Below are positions 22,364 to 31,621 of a stretch of DNA of 64,000 bases, in pieces. Positions within the stretch are counted from its first letter, which is position 1, and each line of letters begins with the position of its first letter. The DNA lies in contig MU119211.1 in assembly GCA_014904845.1 (NCBI GenBank), positions 168,156 to 232,155 on the forward strand, written 5' to 3'. Origin of the DNA: Acephala macrosclerotiorum. Taxonomy: Eukaryota > Ascomycota > Leotiomycetes > Helotiales > Mollisiaceae. Both the position numbers and the translations under genes were made by a program. The notes beneath the pieces were generated by a model. It had not been told where the DNA came from, searched no databases, and saw only the letters and a program-made list of their open reading frames with translations.

Positions 22364-23311
22364 GGTTGCTATTCTTGTCTGAGGAAATTTGTGGTAGTGA
22401 TGTGAGAGTTGCGGGGATGGCGCCAAGAAGGAATGGGAAGGAGGGTACTGGGTAGTTGTAGATCGTGGTGGCCATGATGAGTGTGGTGAGTTGAGTCATG
22501 GGAATTTTTTTATTGTTACCCGCCATTGTTTTGTTAGGTATTGTGGACATGTAGTCATTGTCTTGGTGTTTGAGGGTCAAGTGGCATGACAATATCTTAG
22601 ACTTGGAGCGTGGGCAAAGGGTGTTTTCCGTAAGGCTGCGAATGTCCTTGCAGTTAAGGGTGTGATTTGTGTTTCTGCGTGTTGAGGCCTGAGGTCGAGC
22701 ACTCATACGAGGTTTGAAGATGAGTGAATCATATCCGAATTCAGTAATCTGGTTCATATTACACACATTGAGGACTAGCATCGAACATCCAGATAGGGCT
22801 GTTGCCTCTCAGCTTTGTTGTTCCTGCCTCAGATCTCAGACCTGAAAGTCTGATTTCATCTTGGCCATCGACATTGAGGATTCAAGAACCTAATAGATTT
22901 GAAGTTGAACACCAACAGCTCTGAACACCTTCTAATCACTCCTCTGCTTTCCCAAGCCGCGAGTTCTTGGACGCATAATACATCTGCGATGTTTCGTTTC
23001 ATGGCCTTTGGTGTTGAACAATGCTCCTTTCGGCTTCATTGTGCTGCAACTTAGCTTCTTTGTTTGACCCGCGTACTTAACAATGCCATGATCTCCCTCT
23101 CCAAAGAACTTGACGACTTAAATTATCTGTTTCTTTATGTTTACTATCACGATTGATAAAGGATGTCAAGATGAAAGATGACCCCATTCTATAAGACAAT
23201 CCATTCTCCTCAAGGACAATGTCCTTCATCTTGCCAGAACTCTACAATACGCACTGCTCATCCTACACAACACTATCTAACTACTTTCGAGGATAAAGAA
23301 CTCAATTGACG
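22364..23311. promoter_or_regulatory. Divergent intergenic region of the two MCR-type genes
   Basis: Roughly 950 bp lie between two outward-facing genes. Antisense frames here (for example 22212-22781) are extensions of, or shadows over, the left gene. I see no specific site. Confidence 0.35.
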
Positions 23312-24169
23312 ATGTGCAGACTCTATACTATCGTTTACTGGTGTGCACACACTACACCAGAAGCCCGCATTTGCCCACGCAGCATAGCCTACAACCAGAA
23401 CTGTTGCACACGCACCGACCACATAATTCACCTTCCATCATTCTGCTCAAACTGCATCTCAGCCCCCACATTTCCTGACCCTCAACAAGCATCCCTCATC
23501 GCTCCCTCCACACAAGAAGAGCCGGATGAAGCTACACTCCTCTGGTCTCGCTTCCACAGACTCCTGTTCGGAGAACCCATCATGGACAGCAACCGAGGAT
23601 ACCATGAACATTTTCGTCCACAGCTGCTAGTCTCTCTCCCGAGTAGAGATATTGACTCTTGTATCTCATGGCTGAGACTCCTCCAATGCTCAAGACGCAC
23701 TCCAGAATCATGGGGTAAATCTGATGAAAACTTCCAGGACCATAGTTGGGATAAGATCATCCTTCTCCAGATCCTACGTACTGTTGTTCGTTACGTCGTT
23801 AATTCTGACGAAATTAGACTCCACGCCCTTGATCAAGAAGCTAGACGTCAGCTTCTAGCTCCAGTCAACAGCACTGACTTAGAAGAAGATAAACATGAGT
23901 GTCCTATCTGCACTGAAGAGTACGGTGTCGATGGTGCTGTCGATGAGGAGCCAGAAAACGCTGTTACTCTTCCTTGTGGACATTGCTTTGGCGAGTTCTG
24001 TATCAAGAGAGCTCTCGAGGAGCTGGGCTGGAAATGTCCGTTCTGTCGAGTGACATTCTCGAGGGTACAATATGGCTTGTCTTCCACTCTGGTGAGCAAT
24101 GCTTTGGAACTTCCCGAGATTGTTGAGAGCCCTTGGTGGATGGAGTGGCTACTCCAACCCGAGGAGTGA
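23312..24169 (+). CDS. RING-finger protein, probable E3 ubiquitin ligase
   Basis: A single exon from ATG 23312 gives 285 residues; the codon six bases upstream is TTG, not a start. The N-terminus MCRLYTIVYWCAHTT...CPRS...CC is a Cys/His-rich head of the MC...C.H type. The middle (residues 70-190) is helical and contains WSRFHRLLFGEP and DKIILLQILRTVVRYV. The RING lies at about residues 195-250: CPICTEEYG, then LPCGHCFGEFCIKRALEELGWKCPFC. This gives the cysteine pairs, the His and the C-P-x-C end of a RING domain with an enlarged first loop. The tail is WWMEWLLQPEE. A role in substrate ubiquitination is inferred from the domain only. It is divergent from another MCR-headed protein. Confidence 0.8.
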   Translation: MCRLYTIVYWCAHTTPEARICPRSIAYNQNCCTRTDHIIHLPSFCSNCISAPTFPDPQQASLIAPSTQEEPDEATLLWSRFHRLLFGEPIMDSNRGYHEHFRPQLLVSLPSRDIDSCISWLRLLQCSRRTPESWGKSDENFQDHSWDKIILLQILRTVVRYVVNSDEIRLHALDQEARRQLLAPVNSTDLEEDKHECPICTEEYGVDGAVDEEPENAVTLPCGHCFGEFCIKRALEELGWKCPFCRVTFSRVQYGLSSTLVSNALELPEIVESPWWMEWLLQPEE

Positions 24170-25100
24170 GAGTCAAGTAAGTGGTGGGTTTTTCTTTCGT
24201 GTTTGTTGCTGGTCAACATTCCTTTTTCCTCTCCGTCAGTTTGATTCAATATACTCATTTCAAGCTATGTTGATCCTATTACTCTTCGTGCCATTCTCTT
24301 CTCTCTAGCTCTGGTGTTGATTTATTCGTGAGGACCGGGGTTCAAATGTCGCCTCAAAATATTCGTGCCCCCTTTGAAGTCGTCATCAAAGCAGTGGATG
24401 TTTGCGGTTTCAATCGGTCGCTGCTGGATTTTATCCCAGTAACAGACATTTTTGAGCTCCTTAAAGTACTGCATTCTTTCGTTCATTGACTGAGCTGCAG
24501 ATATTAGGGAGGTATACCCTGAATCGTGGGGCATTAAACCATGCCACCTGGAAATTTAGCGATCAGGCCCTGAAAGTCCCTAGGGAATGCTAAAATATAG
24601 TGATTGAAGCCTGGACAAATATCCTCCCTAGTGAACACCTCCGCACAAGTCATTCAATTCTAAACTTGTCGTGGTCCCCTCCCATATTCCAAAATGGAAG
24701 TAATTAAATTGGCATAGACACAGTGTTAGGCTGGATATATTCATTCTGGATAATCTAAGAAGATTCTCGTCCTCAGACCTGTTGATATTACCAAAGATTC
24801 CTAGGCAATAACCTCAATGTCCGCATCTTGAAGGGTATTTCTGGGTTCACTTGGAGATTTATGTCTCTCAACTTATTTTCGGTCACTAGGCCGCAATCCT
24901 CGTAATATCTTAAAGTGCTGTGATTTTGGAGGACATCCTGAAGACTGATAATGTCCCTGCTAAGCTGGTACTTCGGCGTTAGACGTGACCCGTGCCACCA
25001 ATTTTCAGGACCCCATCGCGACCCTTTTTTTCAGCGTCTTACAGGGCTTACCACACTGTGATTTGCGCCAAAATACTGAGCACTCCAGTCGAACCCAACT
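24170..25100. other. Intergenic, nothing supported
   Basis: Only short frames occur. A T-loop-like string (GGTTCAAAT at 24339) has no tRNA body around it. The stretch probably holds two 3' untranslated regions. Confidence 0.4.
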
Positions 25101-26097
25101 TCACAAGTGCCACCAGTATCCCCATGCAACGCTTCCAACCGCCGTGACCACAGCAGGCCAAAATAACTTTCCAACCACCCACTTCGCCAGCCTGATTTTT
25201 CCTCCTAGCAGAAGCCGATCAGAGACATCGTTCCCCTTATTAGCATAAGGAAAAGACTCCTTCGGAACAGGCTTTCCCAGAAATTTACAAAGTGGTTCCC
25301 ATCCATCCTTCGGCTCCCACTCGAGGAGGTTGTCCTTGGGAACAACTTCACGAATATGAGAGTAATGCTTAGAAAAGCCTTCTCGTAGCTTCTCTCGACT
25401 GCGCCAGTCACCTCCTGTCCAGTCGTGGAGAACAAGATGGAGGACTTCAGTGAGTGCGCCAAGTGCCTATCGCACGTGATTCGTCAGTGAATTGTGCTCA
25501 AATGGGGAATGAGGTTCCGTACTGGATCAAGTACTGCTGCGATTCTGAAGACTTGCGATTGCAGGACCCGGTGATAGGTTTGAAAGATTGAATGAAGCCA
25601 TTTATCCGGGTCTCGATTTGTGAGGATGACTTTCGCGTTTGGATATGCTTCCAGCAGTTCATCCGAGAAGTTCACGCAAGGAGCATCTGTGATTGCCTGT
25701 TGTTCTTATTATCAGTAATAATTTCCAATATTGAAACTTCTATCTTCCTTACACTATATCTTCCGAGAAGTTTCTGGAGCTCTGGAGTTCCGTATTTCTT
25801 CCCACTGCCGAACAATTTGGCAATCAAAGCTTCTCGCCAGCAGAGCATATGCCTTTCTTTGATGTTTTGAGGGAGGCCGAGCTCTTTGAAGTGATATGTA
25901 TTATATCCTAATATCTTGAGAGCCATCCACATTGCTAATTCGTTTAGTCTCTCCATAGGGTCATGTGATGGGGGGAGCATACACATCGTTGCAGTTCGTG
26001 AGAGTCCGAGGCAGAGAACTTGCATCTCCTCATGAGGAAGGTTATCTGCTGGAATTCTGTCTATCCATCGGACTGGAATATTTGCCAGTGAAGCCAT
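25101..26097 (-). CDS. Sulfotransferase-fold protein (fungal Sulfotransfer_4 type)
   Basis: Four exons, 26097-25983, 25934-25753, 25696-25523 and 25466-25101, give 278 residues. The long unspliced frame hides introns of 48-56 nt. The protein reads MQVLCLGLSRTATMSMWMALKILGYNTYHFKE, the PAPS-binding loop region of the family, except that the usual SRTGT is SRTAT. It continues with AITDAPCVNFSDELLEAYPNAKVILTNRDPDKW, which contains the conserved RDPDKW block of fungal members, and LREGFSKHYSHIREVVPKDNLLEWEPKDGWEPLCKFLG, ending with KGNDVSDR. A C-terminal hydrophobic segment (LFWPAVVTAVGSVAWGYWW) could anchor it. Family members are often annotated as NAD-dependent epimerase or P-loop hydrolase; true sulfotransfer activity is unproven. 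It heads the minus-strand side of the putative cluster. Confidence 0.85.
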
Positions 26098-27095
26098 TGT
26101 AGCAGAATCTGTCGTCGTTGATGACTCTTTTGGAAATGTTATTTCTGCGGATGGACTGCGGTGTAGTTTGATCGATCAGTTCTGCCGTGTTACCTGAGTT
26201 CAATCAAAAACTAAGAGTTCCATAGACGAGCTAGAGAATTGGACAGTGAAGACAAGGAAACGATCAAAGCTTGACTCTCGATCCCCGAGCTAAAATTGGA
26301 ACCACAATTCACTGAGCTTTCCTTCTAAGATTGCTGGATTGGAGTTTCTAATTGAGCGGTCAATCAGTGGTATCGTATTCGCATGCGCTATCATGCAGAT
26401 GCTCTAGAATGCTCGACTTCTCGCAAGTGCCTTTCAAAGAGCACGTGGGCTTCGCAAATCGACGATTCGAAGAGTCTTGATTGCTTGACGTCGGATTTTC
26501 CCGTTCGCATTGATAGTCCATGTGGACGTCAAAAAGAATCTCGCTCGGTATTCTCCACAGAGTAACAATCAGATGCTTTAGAGTTCAGAATTGAGAATAT
26601 CAGGGTCGAAAATGGGGATCGGTGGGATATTCCGGTTGTCAATTATAGGAAGGTGGATATTTCCTGATAAGATGGTGACCCCTGTGTATCAGGTCCTGTC
26701 AGTTCTTGTTCCTTTTCCGACCGAGAGGTTAGAGCTATGCGTGCCGTCAAATCTATCCATTACCCTGGCATTTCGACTCAAACTCAATTGTTCCGCGTGT
26801 CAACGACCAATGGGAGCCAGAAGGATTCCACGTGAAAGTACTTTGAAGAATCAAAGTTTTTCCAATCTCGAACTAGAGGTGGGGGCGGGGCTCTGGAGAT
26901 CTTTGGCAGATGAGCCCTAGTCATGAAGCGATACATGACTCGGTGAAAAGGGGCTTTAGCGAGCTGCGCTTGTCACTTGCATGCAGGTTGTGAACGTTGC
27001 CTAGGTAGAGCATTGTCAAAAATCTGGGATGTGCTTCTAATCCGAGAGAAAATTTGTTTTTGATTAATTGGACATCGTATTTGTTATCTAGGTAC
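26098..27095. other. Intergenic, about 1 kb, nothing supported
   Basis: Promoter and leader of the sulfotransferase-like gene plus the 3' side of the next P450. Frames at 26383-26565 and 26591-26920 have no motif. Confidence 0.4.
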
Positions 27096-28679
27096 CTAAG
27101 AATCTTGCGCAACTCTCATTCTGACTTTGACGCTATCGTGACCTGGACCAGGACTGCAAATCAGACTAAAGTTATGCCAGTCTCGTGACGTATCCATATC
27201 TACTCCCTTAATGATATCAAATCTCTGCAAGATACGAGTGATGATATACCCCGACTCAGTCAGTGCATACTGCTGTCCAATACAGACTCGAGGACCGCCA
27301 TTAAAAGGAACATAATTCCAGCCCGGTCGCTTCTTCTCCCATCTAGCAGGCACAAACTCATCGGCATCGGGACCCCAGATATCATGTCTGCGATGAAGTA
27401 CATGTGAACTAAAATTGACTTCCGATCCTTTTGGAAGAAATACGGGGGCTGTGCCGTCTGGGCCGCCTCCAGAAGGCAACGTCGTGTCGCATAGTGCTTG
27501 TCGGCTGTTGAACGGGACAACAGAATGCAGACGGAGAGTCTCATTGAGGATGTGTTGAAGATAGGTACAACCTTTCAGAGCTGAAAAAGTGATCTTCTCA
27601 GGTCCTTCATCGTATGTGCCGAAAGTCTCGAGAATGGTGCTTCGTAACTTGGCGAGAACATCTGGATGCCGGATCAGGCAGTGGAACACCCAACTGGTGA
27701 GCGCCGCAGTTGTATCGCGACCGGCAGCGAGAAGTCCAAGAACATGATCCCTCACTGCCGCGTGACTCTCGGATCTTGACATCATTGCTTCCAGGAAATC
27801 GTAGCGATTTCTATCGAGGCTCTTTTCCTTGTTCTCGATAGCTTCCGCCATAGCTTGGTCGCAAAGTTGATGGAGAATGGCGACGCACTTCTTCAGCTCG
27901 CCCCCACCATAAGTCCAGTACAGCCCACGGAGTCGTAGACGAGCAGCAATGAGCTCCTGGACTCGCTCAAAAGCCCATTCAAAATCCTCCTCAACTTCTT
28001 CACGTCCAAGGATTTTTCCTGACCTCAATTTTGCCGCCTTCTTCAGCAAGGTATCAGTGCTCTTGCCAAGAAAGAGCTCCGTTGCAGCATCCAGCGTCAG
28101 CGATGGGAGAAGAGCATTCAGGCTCACGACTGATGTCCAGCCTTGAGAGTCCGGAGGCATGCATTCCAGCATATTTTGAAAGTGATGTTCCAGTAAAGCC
28201 AGGTCTGAAACCTGTTCTCGGGAGAAAATGGGACGAATGACCTCGCGTGCACCGTGCCAGGCAGCTCCATCCAAAGCGAAGACACTACCACCAAGAACAG
28301 AGTACAAATTTGTCCTTCGAGCGATTCCCATTCTGAAGTCCTTGAATTGGGTTGCGAGAATGGCTTGGATATTTTTCGGGTCGGCTGTGGTGTAGAATTC
28401 AGAGCCGAGCATTTTGGTGCGCCAGGTGTATCGTCTCATGCTGTTGTAGCGCTCGACGATGAAGTCAGGCACGCGTTGGTCTTTGGATGCTTTGGCCATT
28501 CGGAGGACGACATCAATTCCGAAGGGCCATTTTGTACGTTCTAGTGGTACGGGTTGGCATCCTAATTGCTTGGCTTTCTTCTGGTGTTGGAAACGGGTGA
28601 CGAGTCCATTGAGAAATTTATAGATAATCAGTAGAAAAATAAAGAGGAAAACTATCTGGTACAGCGGAACGTAAACCAT
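27096..28679 (-). CDS. Cytochrome P450, CYP52/CYP539-like (alkane/fatty-acid hydroxylase type)
   Basis: A single exon of 527 residues from ATG 28679. The N-terminal membrane anchor VPLYQIVFLFIFLLIIYKFL is followed by the CYP52-typical KAKQLGCQPVP and by DFIVERYNSMRRYTWR. The I-helix oxygen-binding motif is AGRDTTAALTSW, the K-helix ETLRLHSVVPFNSR, and the aromatic region DEFVPARWEKKRPGWNYVPFNGGPRVCIGQQYAL contains the heme-binding FNGGPRVCIG with its axial Cys. Family members are microsomal monooxygenases that hydroxylate alkanes or fatty acids, often at the terminal carbon. Next to an HR-PKS, the enzyme could oxidise the polyketide chain; that part is inference. Lack of introns sets it apart from its neighbours. 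Confidence 0.92.
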   Translation of the reverse strand: MVYVPLYQIVFLFIFLLIIYKFLNGLVTRFQHQKKAKQLGCQPVPLERTKWPFGIDVVLRMAKASKDQRVPDFIVERYNSMRRYTWRTKMLGSEFYTTADPKNIQAILATQFKDFRMGIARRTNLYSVLGGSVFALDGAAWHGAREVIRPIFSREQVSDLALLEHHFQNMLECMPPDSQGWTSVVSLNALLPSLTLDAATELFLGKSTDTLLKKAAKLRSGKILGREEVEEDFEWAFERVQELIAARLRLRGLYWTYGGGELKKCVAILHQLCDQAMAEAIENKEKSLDRNRYDFLEAMMSRSESHAAVRDHVLGLLAAGRDTTAALTSWVFHCLIRHPDVLAKLRSTILETFGTYDEGPEKITFSALKGCTYLQHILNETLRLHSVVPFNSRQALCDTTLPSGGGPDGTAPVFLPKGSEVNFSSHVLHRRHDIWGPDADEFVPARWEKKRPGWNYVPFNGGPRVCIGQQYALTESGYIITRILQRFDIIKGVDMDTSRDWHNFSLICSPGPGHDSVKVRMRVAQDS

Positions 28680-29031
28680 GTTTTCGGGCTTGGAGTGAGA
28701 TCTTGAAAGAATTGAAGAAACGAAGAGTTCTGCGCAAGTAACGGGTGAAATTCATTCACCACAGATACCCACAGTGCTGACAACGTGGTCTAGGTAAGGT
28801 CTCGCATTGGCCATTGTAGGGATGGCATGTTTTATCATCCAGGCCACCGTGTTCGTTTCTTCAATTTAAAGTTCTGGACGAATGTTGAGGGGCCAATTTT
28901 TGGAATTGCTGAATAAGTCTTGCTGCTGTGAGCAGGATCAGAGCCACAAAGACACAAAGAGGCAGCCTTCACGAAGATCCGGATATTTTAGCAAAATGGA
29001 ATTTGGATTCATGTTCTCTTTATTGCGATTT
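28680..29031. other. Short intergenic region between two P450 genes
   Basis: About 350 bp between two tandem minus-strand P450 genes. It should contain the promoter of the downstream gene and the 3' end of the upstream one. Nothing else seen. Confidence 0.4.
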
Positions 29032-30667
29032 CTATAATGTTCTCGGTTGAACATGTACTAAGAGGGGCTTCTTTTCCCAGACTAGATACGTTTTTTGGTC
29101 TTTCCACCAGCTGTCCGAACCATCTACAAGCTCCAGATCAAAGTTCAAAAGCACTTTGGACAGTATAAGTTTGATTTCTTGATACCCAAGACTATTTTTT
29201 CAGTCAGCGAAGGCCCTGCATCGCATTCTTGAGCAACGGAACGATTTACCTTTTGCCGACGCAATTGCGGGGTCCATATGAGAAAGGCTGTATGGCCGAC
29301 CTGTCATCGTGACTAAAAGGCGAATCTTCAGAGAGCTCCAACCACCTCTCTGGCAGGAACTCCATCGCTCGATGGAAATTAGATTCCATGAGACCTGAAG
29401 ATAGTTGATGAACACCGACTGCAATCTAGAAACTCAAGTCAGCCTCGGGCATTTCTGGGCAATCCTCAGAATCTGGACACTCACTCCTCCTTGAACAAAC
29501 TTTCCATCAATATACTCTCCCCGCTCCGGTACAAACCGAGGAAATGTAGAAGGCCCAGGAGGAAACATACGAAGCCCCTCTTCGACACAAGCACGCAAAT
29601 ATGGCAACTCGCTTATCGCCGACGTTGTAATGTCTTCGTCTCTTGTGAAAGCAGAACGAATCTCATTCACGAGTCTATTGTAGACATCTGGATTTCTGAG
29701 CAGGAAGAAAGTGGTCCCTGAAAGAGCGCTTGACGTGGTCCCACTTCCAGCAACAATGAACGCCGATGCCATGATCACCAAGTCGAGGTTCGACAGCTTC
29801 TCAGTCTCGTTACCAACAATGTAGCTCATGAAGTCGGTACTCTTTTCAGCTTTCGCCAAACGCTTGTTCACCTTGGTTGCACACATTTTCATGTGTTTCT
29901 GCCTTGGAATGATAGTGTAGGAAGGTAAAAGCCACTCGATGAAACGATCAACTCCATAGTAAGTAAAAAGTTGATACCACACAATCTGCTTCGCTCGATT
30001 ACCAATCACGTTCAGCCATGGCTGATCAGCGTTATCGAGACAACTTCCAGGCTCTCCAAAAGCCAGCTCACTGATGATATCGAAGGTAGTCAGCCCATAC
30101 CAACGAGCCAGATCTTGGGGCCCGCTAGAGCGGCGCAACTGATCTACCAGCTTCGCTGTATACGCCTGCAAGAAATGTTCCTGCTCGCGAAGAGCTCGAT
30201 CTGAAAATGCAGGCAAAATTGCTCGTCGCAGCTTTGCATGTCTGTCCTGGTGTTCGGTCACGATACCCCGCACTCCGTTGCGAGATGCGGGAGCAATTCC
30301 TCTACCATCAAGACATTTCGAGAACTCGGGATTCTTTTGTCCGTATATCTTCTTCCACGCAGTACTTGTGGTGAATGAGAGCTCATCAGGAGCTATTCGT
30401 ACAACTGATCCATATTCCTGATGCATTTCTTGTATAGTCCAGGCTAGTCGGCCTTGGATAGATACCCAATGCCAGGGAAGTCGACTGATTGCCCATGATT
30501 TTGGGCCTGGGTATGATCGAAGGGGGTGGAAAAAGAGGTTGTAGATCGCTCTCCAGAGTTGATATAATATCAGACCGAGACACTGGACATAAGTCAGCAT
30601 GATGGATGGAACGCAACGATAGTTAGATACACACAGCGGCGATGAACAAGCTACTGAAGGTCCACAT
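29032..30667 (-). CDS. Cytochrome P450, CYP65/isotrichodermin C-15 hydroxylase-like
   Basis: Four exons, 30667-30635, 30582-29485, 29425-29250 and 29191-29032, give 488 residues. The upstream ATG at 30667 (MWTFSSLFIAAC) is preferred because the ATG at 30600 sits in what looks like the branch site of the first intron (GCTGAC, then CAG). The splice yields a proper anchor, LFIAACLGLILYQLWRAIYNLFFHPLRSYPGP in effect. Later motifs are WSIVRIAP-type GSVVRIAPDELSF, the I-helix VAGSGTTSSAL, the K-helix EEGLRMFPPGPSTFPR, then IAVGVHQLSS, NFHRAMEFLPERW and the heme loop FSYGPRNCVGKSLGYQEIKL. Members of this clade commonly tailor terpenes and polyketides in secondary-metabolite clusters. It is adjacent to, and on the same strand as, the other P450 and the flavin oxidase, consistent with cluster membership. 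Confidence 0.9.
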
Positions 30668-31621
30668 ACTGAGTTTTGCGAGGCGAAAGTATTCGGACGA
30701 ATTTCTCAAAATCTGTGCTTGGCTTGGAGATTCTTGAGGCTCCAATGCTCGATCGTCTCTGTCACGGAAAGATTCGTACCGAGCGAGATGTGCGGCCAAC
30801 CGCCGAATACGGCTACGATATCACTGTGAGACCAGAAACGTTACGGACCTTGCAGCTGCCAAGAATAAACTTTTTTTAGGGGAAGGATATGGGCCTGCGG
30901 GATTCAAAATAACGAGCCCGGGATTATAAGTCTGTGTTTTCCAGGCATTTTTCAAGGCATTTTTAAGCGACGAAAATTGAACTCGATAACTTTACTTTAA
31001 AAGTATAAAATACGCACAAATCAGAATTATTTGAATTTGTATTACGATATTTATAAAGAGCTATAGTAAGTTTATAAAGCAAATTTGGGTTAATTTAGTT
31101 TCGTGATTAAAATTCGAAATTTAGTTTCAGCGCTCATTTATTAACAGGCTCGTAATGATCCCAGGCTCGTAAGGGTGAATGCCGGCCCATCTTAGAGGAA
31201 CAAGGTTATATGCTGGCCGCGGTATGGCTGTCCCCGCCAAGTTTCCAATATCCAAACTCTCATTCATCTCATTTCTGGTTCTCCCCACGTGTTGGCAACC
31301 AACCAACAGATTGGTCCATCGAGATCTCTTGGGACTCTTGGCCCTTGCTTTCCGTTCTGGTGGAAGCTGTCCACTTCCGAGGTCCGCAAAGGGATTGTTC
31401 GTCTAGGAATTATCTTAGCGAGAAGTCCTCTAAAGGAGTACTAGCGGGGTAGATTTCAGCGGCGGACAGCCTGGAATTTAGCGACGCATCGCTGAATTTA
31501 TGGGCTCCCCTAGCTGTGATAAGGACTACACCCGCCAAGCAAAAGACCAAGAGGCAGAGAATTGAAAGTATTTTACGAATCAGATCTAACTCTAAAATGC
31601 AAAAGGCACTCGATCTATCAA
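30668..31621. other. Intergenic region holding an AT-rich inverted-repeat block
   Basis: Between the P450 start and the flavin-oxidase stop lies non-coding DNA. The block 30909-31173 (listed separately) is strongly AT-rich. Frames near 31179-31452 have no motif. Confidence 0.4.
30909..31173. repeat. AT-rich block with short terminal inverted repeats (possible decayed MITE)
   Basis: ACGAGCCCGGGAT at 30912-30924 recurs inverted as ATCCCAGGCTCGT near 31158-31170, one mismatch in 13. The 230 bp between are very AT-rich (TATAAAATACG..., GTTTATAAAGC...), without coding potential. The block also shares the string ATAAGTCTGT with the inverted-repeat element at 15318-15567. The size and arrangement suggest a small transposon relic. 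Evidence is weaker than for that element. Confidence 0.4.

Noticed and set aside
22212..22781. 189-codon minus-strand frame overlapping the MCR protein gene
   Set aside because: It overlaps the better-supported frame, is Pro/Leu-rich from pyrimidine-rich DNA and lacks any domain.
24331..24360. tRNA-like T-loop string GGTTCAAAT
   Set aside because: No T-stem pairing, anticodon arm or acceptor stem could be built around it.
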